Source: Acidobacteriota bacterium
GTDB taxonomy: Bacteria > Acidobacteriota > Blastocatellia > RBC074
Assembly: GCA_017991275.1 (NCBI GenBank)
Contig: JAGNMH010000074.1
Coordinates: 1 to 12,486 of the forward strand
Reading direction: 5' to 3'
Length of the DNA: 12,486 nt
Shown: positions 1-6,464 of the stretch, piece after piece
Numbering within the stretch: position 1 is the stretch's first letter
Layout of the letters: each line of letters begins with the position of its first letter
Notes under the pieces: model-generated
The model's input: only the letters and a program-made list of their open reading frames with translations
What the model was told of the DNA's origin: nothing
The model's database searches: none
Position numbers and translations under genes: made by a program

Positions 1-835
1 CGCGCATTTCGCTGATGATTTCTTCCAACTGGCGACCTCGGCCAAGTTCAAAACCAACGCGGCGATTGCGCGACAAACTGCCGAAGCAGGTCAAAACCAG
101 ATCGCCCATTCCTGCCAAACCCGCCAAAGTTTCGGCTCGTCCGCCAAGCCTGACTGCCAGCCGGGTCATTTCAGCCAGACCGCGCGTCACCAACGCAGCC
201 TGGCTATTGTAGCCCAAGCCCAGCCCGTTGACGGCTCCGGTTGCAATCGCCATGACGTTTTTGATTGCTCCGGCGATTTCAACACCAATGACATCGTTGT
301 TGGTGTAAACGCGGAAGAGTCCTGACGAAAACGCTTGCTGAACTTCCGCCGCCCAGTTCGCGGAATGCGAAGCTGCGACGATGGCGCAAGGCTCGTCTTT
401 GGCGACTTCCTGCGCAAAGCTGGGGCCGCTGAGCACGACGTAACGCGGTTCAAATTCGTTTTTTAGAACATCGCGGACGACTTCTTCAATCCGCATTTGC
501 GTTTCGTTCTCGATGCCTTTGGTCGCGTTGACGAAAATCATCTGCGGCTTCAGATGCAGCAACATCTGGCCGTAAACCTCGCGACAAACATGCGAAGGAA
601 CGACGGTCAAAACAATCTCGGCTCCGGTCAACGCCTCGGCCAGATCGTTTGTCGGTGAAACCGAATCGGGCAGCGCGAAGCCCGGCAGGTAGATTTTGTT
701 TTCGCGCTCGCGCTGCAAACCGTCAGCCACTTCCTGGCTGTGCGCCCAAAGACGAACTTCGTTTCCGGCGCGCGCCGCAACCAAAGCCAGCGCCGTTCCC
801 CAACTTCCTGCTCCGATGATGGCGATTCTTTTCAT
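1..835 (-). CDS. gpsA: Glycerol-3-phosphate dehydrogenase [NAD(P)+], C-terminus cut by window edge
   Basis: Cytoplasmic enzyme that reduces dihydroxyacetone phosphate to sn-glycerol-3-phosphate with NAD(P)H, supplying the backbone for phospholipids. I translated it by hand from the ATG at 835: 278 codons are visible and the frame is open at base 1. The N-terminus MKRIAIIGAGSWGTALA carries the Rossmann dinucleotide motif GAGSWG (residues 8-13). Further family signatures are NATKG (Lys106), SGPSFAQEVA (136-145), GAIKNVMAIATG with the presumed catalytic Lys192, NSQAALVTRGLAEM (210-223) and GLAGMGDLVLTCFG (239-252), followed by SRNRRVG. The usual length is about 330-340 residues, so about 55 are missing. 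The gene lies downstream of plsY, whose product uses its glycerol-3-phosphate, but an MFS gene and a palindrome separate them. Only a weak GGA lies in front of the start. The identification is secure. Confidence 0.97.
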   Translation of the reverse strand, partial: MKRIAIIGAGSWGTALALVAARAGNEVRLWAHSQEVADGLQRERENKIYLPGFALPDSVSPTNDLAEALTGAEIVLTVVPSHVCREVYGQMLLHLKPQMIFVNATKGIENETQMRIEEVVRDVLKNEFEPRYVVLSGPSFAQEVAKDEPCAIVAASHSANWAAEVQQAFSSGLFRVYTNNDVIGVEIAGAIKNVMAIATGAVNGLGLGYNSQAALVTRGLAEMTRLAVRLGGRAETLAGLAGMGDLVLTCFGSLSRNRRVGFELGRGRQLEEIISEMR

Positions 836-852
836 CACGTCCAAAACGTTTA

Positions 853-913
853 GACAGGATTTACAGGATTGAACAGGATGGCAGGTTATCTTGAAAATCC
901 TGTTAATCCTGTC
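853..913. repeat. Inverted repeat, 18-bp arms with one mismatch, between the MFS gene and gpsA
   Basis: The left arm GACAGGATTTACAGGATT (853-870) pairs with AATCCTGTTAATCCTGTC (896-913) with a single mismatch at 862; the loop is 25 bases. Each arm contains the word ACAGGAT twice, and a fifth copy lies in the loop (873-879). The element fills most of the gap between the MFS stop and the gpsA start. In the direction of transcription no T-run follows the stem, so it is not a canonical intrinsic terminator. ACAGGATT-type dispersed repeats occur between genes in several phyla (general knowledge); copy number in this genome cannot be seen here. Confidence 0.8.
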
Positions 914-923
914 GAAAGACTCT

Positions 924-2183
924 TCATGCCTGTGAAGCTGTCAAATCAGGATTTTGAGGCGTGCGGGTTTGTAACCGGAAGAAACCAAATGCAGCAATCC
1001 CTGCCAGCATCACCGCGCTCAAGTAAAACAAGTTGACGATGCCCAACTTGGCCGCCAGCGAACCGGAAAAGATCAAACCGACGACTTGCGACACAGACAG
1101 CAAAGACCAAACGCTGCTGCTGACTCGCCCAACCATTTCCATCGGAGTTTCGGTCTGAATCAACGTCATCGAAGGAATCATAATCAATCCTGACCCAATG
1201 CCGATGCCGAACATTCCAACCGACGCCATCGGAATATTGCCAAATGACGCCATCACGGCCACCGACACGCCAATGACCAGCAAGCCTTCGATCACCATTT
1301 TCGACTTGGAGCGAGCTTGAGCAAATTTGCCGATTGTGATGGTGCAAAGAATCATGCCGACGCCGATCAACGAATTGACAGCGCCAAAAACGAATGTGGT
1401 CGCTTTCAGATTGTCGCGGACGAAAACCGCCACCAGCGGACCAAAACAACTGATGGCGAACATTCCAGCCGTCAGCGCCAGAATCACAAACGAGATGTTG
1501 GCGTGGGTCAGTATGAATTTCATGCCTGCGCCGAACTCGGAAATAATCGAACTGACCGAAGTTTTCTTTTCCGCTGTCGCTGGAGTTTGCACGCGATGAA
1601 TCACCAGCGGCGCAATCATCAATGCCGAAAACAGAAAGCTGAATCCGTCAACGAAGTAACAAACATAAGCTCCGAACCATCCGACCAGCGCGCCCGCCAA
1701 CGCCGGAGTGATGATGCGAATGACTTGCATTGCCTGTTGCATCATCGCGTTCGCCGACAGCAATCCGTTTTTGGGAACCAGCGTTCGCAGCGTCACCGAT
1801 TGCGCCGGAATGAAGAACGTAGAGACAAAGCTCATCGTCATCAACACACCGTAAATGCTGTAAAGGTTCGGTGCCAGAATCAAGGCTCCAATAAGTCCGG
1901 CGCGAATCAAATCGCTGGCAATCATAGTCCGTTTCAAATTCCAACGATCAACAAACACTCCGGCAATCGGCCCAAAGAAAGCGAAGGGAATGAGGAACGA
2001 CACGCTGATGAAAGTGACTTGCGCCGCCGTCGCGTGCAGATTGAAGGTTGCGTAGCTGAGCACCGCAAAGATTGCCAGAAAATCCCCAAGCAGACTGACC
2101 AACTGCCCCAGCCACAATCGGCGGAAAGCCGGAATCTGCATGACTTCTTTAATTGAAAGTTGTTGTTGCTGTGCTGCGTCCAT
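924..2183 (-). CDS. MFS transporter, probable drug or siderophore exporter (MFS_3/EntS-like)
   Basis: Inner-membrane major facilitator superfamily protein of 419 residues, with about 12 hydrophobic segments. The cytoplasmic loop after the second segment carries motif A, GPIAGVFVDRWNLKRT, with the conserved Asp-Arg and basic end. The N-terminus with IPAFRRLWLGQLVSLLGD and the overall length resemble the MFS_3/enterobactin-exporter-like group; the substrate cannot be read from the sequence. The frame is open up to an ATG at 2261, but I chose the ATG at 2183. GAGAGG precedes it by 10 bases, and the extra 26 residues would be translated from the palindrome at 2218-2288 and look non-native (LPTGRG). 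It lies between plsY and gpsA, flanked by a palindrome on each side, and may be an insertion into a phospholipid gene pair (inference). Confidence 0.88.
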   Translation of the reverse strand: MDAAQQQQLSIKEVMQIPAFRRLWLGQLVSLLGDFLAIFAVLSYATFNLHATAAQVTFISVSFLIPFAFFGPIAGVFVDRWNLKRTMIASDLIRAGLIGALILAPNLYSIYGVLMTMSFVSTFFIPAQSVTLRTLVPKNGLLSANAMMQQAMQVIRIITPALAGALVGWFGAYVCYFVDGFSFLFSALMIAPLVIHRVQTPATAEKKTSVSSIISEFGAGMKFILTHANISFVILALTAGMFAISCFGPLVAVFVRDNLKATTFVFGAVNSLIGVGMILCTITIGKFAQARSKSKMVIEGLLVIGVSVAVMASFGNIPMASVGMFGIGIGSGLIMIPSMTLIQTETPMEMVGRVSSSVWSLLSVSQVVGLIFSGSLAAKLGIVNLFYLSAVMLAGIAAFGFFRLQTRTPQNPDLTASQA

Positions 2184-2193
2184 TTTGGGAATT

Positions 2194-2199
2194 CCTCTC
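2194..2199 (-). promoter_or_regulatory. Ribosome binding site deciding the MFS start
   Basis: On the minus strand GAGAGG lies 10 bases before the ATG at 2183. The upstream in-frame ATG at 2261 sits inside the loop of an inverted repeat. This favours the shorter, 419-residue protein. Confidence 0.6.
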
Positions 2200-2217
2200 A
2201 GACAATTTGGGTCAGTT

Positions 2218-2288
2218 CCGCGACCGGTAGGGAGCGCCGCTATTGTTGTAGCGACAATCAAGGATTACTCGCTCCCTGCCGGTCGCGG
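2218..2288. repeat. Inverted repeat, 19-bp arms with one mismatch, overlapping the 3' end of plsY
   Basis: The left arm CCGCGACCGGTAGGGAGCG (2218-2236) and the right arm CGCTCCCTGCCGGTCGCGG (2270-2288) are complementary except at 2228, where T replaces C. The loop is 33 bases and contains a smaller pair ATTGT/ACAAT (2242-2246, 2254-2258). The right arm encodes the last residues of PlsY (PRPAGS, then E and the stop). No T-run follows in the direction of transcription. It shares the word CCGGTCGC with the element at 4427-4491, where that word lies in the loop. It looks like a REP- or MITE-like intergenic palindrome. Confidence 0.8.
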
Positions 2289-2903
2289 CATTGATTTGCC
2301 GAATTTGTTTTCAGTTCCGGCCATCAACCGCTGAATGTTTTCGTGATGTTTGGCGATGATGATTGCCGACGACGCACTGAGCGCCGCAACAATCGGCACA
2401 AAATGGCTGACTGGCTCAATCCAGGTGTGGAACAACCACACCCATAACGGAACGAACGCCGCCGCCAGAATCGAACCTAGCGAGATAAACCGGGTTCGCC
2501 AAACAACCACGACAAAAACTATAACCGCAGCCAAAACCGCCCAGGGAACAATCGCCAGAAAAACTCCCAGGCCGGTGGCAACGCCTTTGCCCGCCTTGAA
2601 TTTCAACCAAACCGGGAAGCAATGACCGACAACTGCCAAAACTCCCGCGCCAGCCACCACCCACGAAGCTTGAGTTTCGTCAGTCAACCATTGAGCCACC
2701 CAAACTGCCGCCGCGCCTTTCAACGCATCCAGAGCTAGAGTGACGACACCTGCGCCTTTGCCCGCTTTGCGAGTCACATTGGTTGCGCCCGTTCCTCCGC
2801 TGCCTGTTTCGCGTATGTCAGAGCCGCTGGCGAGCTTGACGATCAGGAATCCAAACGGGATTGAGCCAAGCAAGTAAGCAAGAATCAGGGCGAGATAGTT
2901 CAT
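2265..2903 (-). CDS. plsY: Acyl-phosphate:glycerol-3-phosphate acyltransferase PlsY
   Basis: Integral membrane enzyme that transfers an acyl group from acyl phosphate to the sn-1 position of glycerol-3-phosphate, the first committed step of phospholipid synthesis in most bacteria. The 212-residue product starts MNYLALILAYLLGSIPFGFL and has the three PlsY cytoplasmic motifs: the first segment with GSIPFG followed by GSGGTGATNVTRKAGKG, GKGVATGLGV after the central membrane segment, and KHHENIQRLMAGTENKFG near the C-terminus. The more usual SGNxGATN reads SGGTGATN here. At least five hydrophobic segments are visible. The start overlaps the preceding 89-residue gene by four bases (ATGA). The last seven residues and the stop are encoded by one arm of an inverted repeat, so the native C-terminus has probably been replaced; motif 3 is intact. 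It works with GpsA, encoded downstream. Confidence 0.96.
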   Translation of the reverse strand: MNYLALILAYLLGSIPFGFLIVKLASGSDIRETGSGGTGATNVTRKAGKGAGVVTLALDALKGAAAVWVAQWLTDETQASWVVAGAGVLAVVGHCFPVWLKFKAGKGVATGLGVFLAIVPWAVLAAVIVFVVVVWRTRFISLGSILAAAFVPLWVWLFHTWIEPVSHFVPIVAALSASSAIIIAKHHENIQRLMAGTENKFGKSMPRPAGSE

Positions 2904-3169
2904 GGTTTTTGCACAAGGTTCATCAGTTGGCGAGTAACAAGCAGATCATGAGCGTCATCAGTTTGAACCAACCCCATATTAACCCTTTCGCATTGCATTA
3001 AATGTTCAAGGATTTTGTGTTCATCTGCGTCTTCAAGAAGTAAACGCATGATGGCTGGGGCGTAGCCGTCGTACTCATCACGGCATTGTGGATTGTCATT
3101 GACTCCAATCGGATCCCATTCATAAAACAAAAGCTCCTTCACTGCTTCAAATAACCCGACTTGGTTCAT
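2900..3169 (-). CDS. Small acidic protein of unknown function (DUF1871-like pattern)
   Basis: An 89-residue soluble protein with no signal peptide or membrane segment. Its core reads YEWDPIGVNDNPQCRDEYDG followed by a helix with MRLLLEDADEHKILEHL. This pattern (Trp-Asp-Pro-Ile-Gly-Val, then Asp-Glu-Tyr-Asp, then an acidic helix) occurs in small uncharacterised proteins related to DUF1871, some of them annotated as immunity-like; I recall the pattern but cannot search for it. I assign no function. The gene overlaps the end of cinA and the start of plsY by four bases each (ATGA at both junctions), which strongly supports real, coupled translation. Three 60-base rows counted by hand average about 46% G+C, against about 60-67% in single rows of plsY and cinA, so it may have entered the operon later. 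Confidence 0.8.
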   Translation of the reverse strand: MNQVGLFEAVKELLFYEWDPIGVNDNPQCRDEYDGYAPAIMRLLLEDADEHKILEHLMQCERVNMGLVQTDDAHDLLVTRQLMNLVQKP

Positions 3170-4401
3170 TTGATTCTTCTCCGCAGCAGATCAAGCGCCG
3201 AATTAACCGTCAGCGTGCGGATGAATTGGCGGTCACCTGGGAAAAGCAGCTTGCGCGCTGTCACAGTTTCTTCGTCAGCCAGAGCGATATAAACCAGGCC
3301 AACTGGTTTTTCCTCTGTGCCTCCGCCTGGGCCGGCTACGCCAGTGATGCCGATGCCGAAGGTCGAACCGGCGAGTTTGCGAACTCCGGCGGCCATCGCG
3401 CAGGCGACTGGTTCACTGACTGCACCGTGTTCTTCCAGCAGTTCGGCAGGCACGCCCAGCATTCGCATCTTGGCTTGGTTGGAATAAGTAACGACGCCTT
3501 CCAGAAAGTAATCCGAACTGCCGGGGACTTCGGTGACGCGACCGGCCAACAAACCTCCGGTGCAGCTTTCCGCCGTCGCCAGCGAATAACCGCGCCAGCG
3601 CAGCAGATCGCCCACGACTCGTTCCAGCGTTTCGTCTCGCCGGGAAAAAATGTATTCGCCGAGCACTTCGTCCAACTGTCCGGCTAGTTCGTCCAACAAC
3701 CGATTGGCTTCGGTGTCGTTTTTGGCCTGAGCCGTCAGGTGCAATTCAATCTGGCCGTCTTTGAACAGGATCGTAGTCACGGGGTTTTGAAACTTGGTGT
3801 AAACCGGAGCGGCTTTTTCATCCACCGCCGATTCGCCCAGTCCGTAAATGCTCAGCTTGCGGCGACAAATCACGACATCTCCGACTTGCTGTTTCAGCAC
3901 CGGAGCGACGACGGCATCGAACATAGGCTTCATCTCGCGCGGCGGGCCGGGCAGCATCGCAATCGTGCATTTGCCTTCTTCGATCAGCATGCCCGGAGCC
4001 GTTCCGTTCGGGTTCGGCAGAACTTCGGCGCGCTCCATGACCAGCGCCTGCCGAGCGTTAATTTCCGGCATCGGCATGTTGCGTTTGGCAAATCTGGCTT
4101 TCAGCTTTTCCAGAATGTCGTCGTCCAGAATCAGGCGGCGTTTCAAAACGCGAGCGAAAATCTTCCGCGTGATGTCGTCTTCGGTTGGGCCAAGCCCGCC
4201 TGTGGCGATGACGATTTCGGATCGTTTGATGGCATCGCGGATGGTTTCTTCCAGCCGCGATTCGTCGTCGCCGACCACGGTTTTGAGCTTTACATCAATG
4301 CCCATCGAATTCAGCCGTTCGGTCAGCCACAATGAATTGGTGTCCACGCGAAAGGGCGTCAGCATCTCAGAGCCGATGGCGATAATTTCAGCGTTCAACA
4401 T
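3166..4401 (-). CDS. cinA: CinA family protein: MoCF-like domain plus C-terminal NMN amidohydrolase (PncC) domain
   Basis: A 411-residue cytoplasmic protein with the full two-domain CinA layout. Residues 1-170 are a molybdopterin-binding (MoCF_biosynth) fold with EIIAIGSEML (5-14), ATGGLGPTEDD (66-76) and LPGPPREM (150-157); in characterised relatives this half has ADP-ribose pyrophosphatase activity. After a linker domain, residues from about 255 to 411 form the CinA C-terminal domain, which deamidates nicotinamide mononucleotide in NAD recycling. Its signatures are TAESCTGGLLAGRVTEVPGS (276-295, presumed nucleophile Ser279), GVVTYSNQAK and GITGVAGPGGGTEEKPVG. Older work linked the name to competence; pyridine nucleotide salvage is the better supported role. 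The start is the ATG at 4401, with no convincing Shine-Dalgarno sequence. A large palindrome separates it from pgpA, and its stop overlaps the next start. Confidence 0.95.
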   Translation of the reverse strand: MLNAEIIAIGSEMLTPFRVDTNSLWLTERLNSMGIDVKLKTVVGDDESRLEETIRDAIKRSEIVIATGGLGPTEDDITRKIFARVLKRRLILDDDILEKLKARFAKRNMPMPEINARQALVMERAEVLPNPNGTAPGMLIEEGKCTIAMLPGPPREMKPMFDAVVAPVLKQQVGDVVICRRKLSIYGLGESAVDEKAAPVYTKFQNPVTTILFKDGQIELHLTAQAKNDTEANRLLDELAGQLDEVLGEYIFSRRDETLERVVGDLLRWRGYSLATAESCTGGLLAGRVTEVPGSSDYFLEGVVTYSNQAKMRMLGVPAELLEEHGAVSEPVACAMAAGVRKLAGSTFGIGITGVAGPGGGTEEKPVGLVYIALADEETVTARKLLFPGDRQFIRTLTVNSALDLLRRRIK

Positions 4402-4426
4402 AAGGTTTCAGGTTTAAGGTCGGTAA

Positions 4427-4491
4427 GGTACCGCGCGCGTAAGCAAGCGGCCGGTCGCTGTGACTAACCGCTTGCTTACGCGCGCGGTACC
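4427..4491. repeat. Perfect 24-bp inverted repeat between pgpA and cinA
   Basis: Bases 4427-4450 and 4468-4491 are exact reverse complements (24 of 24); the arm begins GGTACCGCGCGCGTAAGCAA. The 17-base loop starts with CCGGTCGC, a word also found in the palindrome at 2218-2288. The stem begins 10 bases after the pgpA stop and ends 26 bases before the cinA start, so it would be transcribed as a very stable hairpin within the operon. No T-run follows it on the minus strand. Perfect conservation of both arms suggests a young insertion or selection on the paired structure. Confidence 0.9.
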
Positions 4492-4500
4492 GTATTCGCG

Positions 4501-5052
4501 TCAAGCAAAGTACAGAGCCAATGACATCAGCACTGCGGCGTAAATTCCGGCGATGACATCGTCCATCATCACGCCTACGCCTCCGGTCAAACTTTGCAGG
4601 CCGTTGATCGGGAAAGGTTTGAAAATGTCGAAGGCGCGAAACAGCAAAAAGCCGGGGATCATCCACCAACGCCACCGTTCGCCCAGCCCAGTCAGAAACG
4701 GCGCAATGAACACAAACGTGATGACCTGGCCGCAAACTTCGTCAATGACAATCTGGCCGGAATCCTTTTTGCCGAAAACCGATTCGGCTCGCGTGCCTGC
4801 CCAGATTCCAATCCAGGCAAGCAGTACGCTGACAACGATCAGCAGGTTTTGCAGTAACGCGACGTTCTGCTTGAAAGCCGCAATCAACCCATAAGCGATC
4901 AGCAATCCAACCAGCGATCCCCACGTTCCGGGTGCGATTGGAACAAAGCCAGCGCCTCCGCCCGTGGCGATGATGACCGCCAACCAGTCGGTGGCTCCTT
5001 TTGCATTGAATGATTTGCCGCGTTTGTCGGCGAATGGTTGAGGATTCGTCAT
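4501..5052 (-). CDS. pgpA: Phosphatidylglycerophosphatase A
   Basis: Membrane phosphatase that converts phosphatidylglycerol phosphate to phosphatidylglycerol. The product has 183 residues from the ATG at 5052. Family motifs appear in order: GAGFVPIAPGTWGSLVG near the N-terminus, SGQIVIDEVCGQ with the acidic IDE core, FRAFDIFKPFPI, and GGVGVMMDDVIAGIYA near the C-terminus, where the paired Asp residues are the presumed metal ligands. Four hydrophobic segments are visible. The frame extends five codons further to a TTG at 5067, which would overlap rimO by 11 bases. I prefer the ATG at 5052, four bases after the rimO stop; the Shine-Dalgarno is weak either way. It is tightly coupled to rimO upstream, and the 24-bp palindrome follows it. 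It belongs functionally with plsY and gpsA. Confidence 0.94.
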   Translation of the reverse strand: MTNPQPFADKRGKSFNAKGATDWLAVIIATGGGAGFVPIAPGTWGSLVGLLIAYGLIAAFKQNVALLQNLLIVVSVLLAWIGIWAGTRAESVFGKKDSGQIVIDEVCGQVITFVFIAPFLTGLGERWRWWMIPGFLLFRAFDIFKPFPINGLQSLTGGVGVMMDDVIAGIYAAVLMSLALYFA

Positions 5053-5056
5053 ATCT

Positions 5057-6439
5057 CTAATTTCCAATTACCTTTGCCACCAGGTCGTATTCGTGAGCTT
5101 CGGTAATTTCGATGTTCAGAAAATCGCCCGGCTTGGCGGCAAAGCCTTCCGGGATGTCGTTGATCAGCACATGGCCGTCAACTTCAGGAGCCTGAGATTC
5201 CAGTCGGGCTTGCAACAGCAGATCGGTTTCCTGCGAAACGCCTTCCAACATTGCTCGGAACTGTTTGCCGATGATCGCGCGGTTTTTCTTTTTGGAAATT
5301 TTCGCCTGTTCGCGCATCAGCCTGGCTCGGCGAGTCCGCATTGTGCGAGCCGGAACTTTGCCGTCCAGGTCGTAACCGTGCGTGCCTTCTTCGTCGGAGT
5401 AGGTGAAAACGCCTACGCGGTCGAATTCAACATCGCGGACGAAGTGCATCAACTCTTCAAAGTCTTCGTCGGTTTCGCCGGGAAAGCCTACGATCAAGGT
5501 CGTTCGCAGAGTGATTTCAGGCACGAACTGTTTGGCGCGGTTCATCAATTTTTCCAGCAACTGGCGATTGCCCCCTCGGCGCATGCGTTTCAGCATATTG
5601 GCGCTGGCGTGTTGCAACGGCATATCCAGGTAATTGCAAACCTTTGACTCTTCGGCCATTGCGGCCAGCGTCGCGTCGCTCAAAGAATTCGGATAGGTGT
5701 ACATGACACGAATCCATTCGATGCCATCCACTTTCGCCAGACTTCGCAGCAAAGGCGCCAAGCCGTCTTTGATTCCCAAATCCAAACCGTATTGAGTCGA
5801 GTCTTGCGAAATCAGCACCAACTCTTTGACGCCTTGTTCGGCTAATTGTTGAGCTTCGTTCAGGATCGAACCAGCGCGACGGCTGCGGTAATTGCCGCGC
5901 ATTTGCGGAATCGCGCAAAACGCGCAGGTGTGGTCGCAGCCTTCGGCAATTTTCAGGTAAGCAAAATGCTTTGGCGTAGCCAGCACTCTCGGCGAGTTCT
6001 CGTCGTAAAGGTAAGTCGGCAGCCCGCGAGTCATCCAGGCATTGGATGCAACAAAGGCCGCGTCCTGAGCCGCCACTGCCGCCGGATCAACCGCCGCTAC
6101 GATTTTTTCCAACTCGCTGGTTCCCAACACGGCGTCAACTTCGGGCAACTGGTTCAGCAAATCCTGCCGGTAACGTTCGACCAGACAACCGGCGACAACC
6201 AGCCGTTTCAGGTTGCCAGTCTCTTTCAGTTCAGACATTTCCAGAATGGTGTTGATGGATTCTTCTTTGGCCGTTTGGATGAAGCCGCAGGTATTAATGA
6301 CCATGACATCGGCGGCTTCGCGGTCGGTGGTCAATTCGTAGCCGTGTTTCTGCAATTGCCCCATCATGACTTCGCTATCCACCAAGTTTTTGGGACAACC
6401 AAGACTGACGAAGCCGATCTTTTGAATTTCAGAACTCAT
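5057..6439 (-). CDS. rimO: Ribosomal protein S12 methylthiotransferase RimO
   Basis: Radical-SAM enzyme that adds a methylthio group to the conserved aspartate of ribosomal protein S12. The 460-residue protein has the complete three-domain layout. The N-terminal UPF0004 domain supplies three ligands for the auxiliary iron-sulfur cluster: Cys15 in SLGCPKNLVDSE, Cys51 in NTCGFI and Cys85 in AGCLVERY. The radical-SAM CxxxCxxC motif is EGCDHTCAFC (Cys168, Cys172, Cys175), followed by IPQMRGNYRSR. A TRAM-type RNA-binding domain occupies the last 65 or so residues. SLGCPKN and the PLQHAS segment favour RimO over the tRNA enzyme MiaB. It starts at the ATG at 6439, 25 bases after the vWA gene, with only a weak purine-rich site in front. 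Likely co-transcribed with pgpA. Confidence 0.96.
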   Translation of the reverse strand: MSSEIQKIGFVSLGCPKNLVDSEVMMGQLQKHGYELTTDREAADVMVINTCGFIQTAKEESINTILEMSELKETGNLKRLVVAGCLVERYRQDLLNQLPEVDAVLGTSELEKIVAAVDPAAVAAQDAAFVASNAWMTRGLPTYLYDENSPRVLATPKHFAYLKIAEGCDHTCAFCAIPQMRGNYRSRRAGSILNEAQQLAEQGVKELVLISQDSTQYGLDLGIKDGLAPLLRSLAKVDGIEWIRVMYTYPNSLSDATLAAMAEESKVCNYLDMPLQHASANMLKRMRRGGNRQLLEKLMNRAKQFVPEITLRTTLIVGFPGETDEDFEELMHFVRDVEFDRVGVFTYSDEEGTHGYDLDGKVPARTMRTRRARLMREQAKISKKKNRAIIGKQFRAMLEGVSQETDLLLQARLESQAPEVDGHVLINDIPEGFAAKPGDFLNIEITEAHEYDLVAKVIGN

Positions 6440-6464
6440 TATGATTTCGATTCTTTCTGTAAGC

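Noticed and set aside
1317..2156. 279-codon open frame on the plus strand opposite the MFS gene
   Set aside because: It is antisense to a clear transporter, its product is rich in Arg, Gln, Asn and His with no domain pattern, and it has no ribosome binding site; a shadow of the real gene.
2184..2261. N-terminal extension of the MFS protein by 26 codons
   Set aside because: Its sequence comes from the intergenic palindrome, and a Shine-Dalgarno site supports the start at 2183.
3739..4417. Two plus-strand frames of 189-198 codons opposite cinA
   Set aside because: They overlap each other and lie antisense to a complete, motif-rich cinA; no recognisable protein features.
4427..4491. Reading the large hairpins at 853, 2218 and 4427 as intrinsic terminators
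   Set aside because: None is followed by a T-run on the transcribed (minus) strand, and the arms look like repeat elements.
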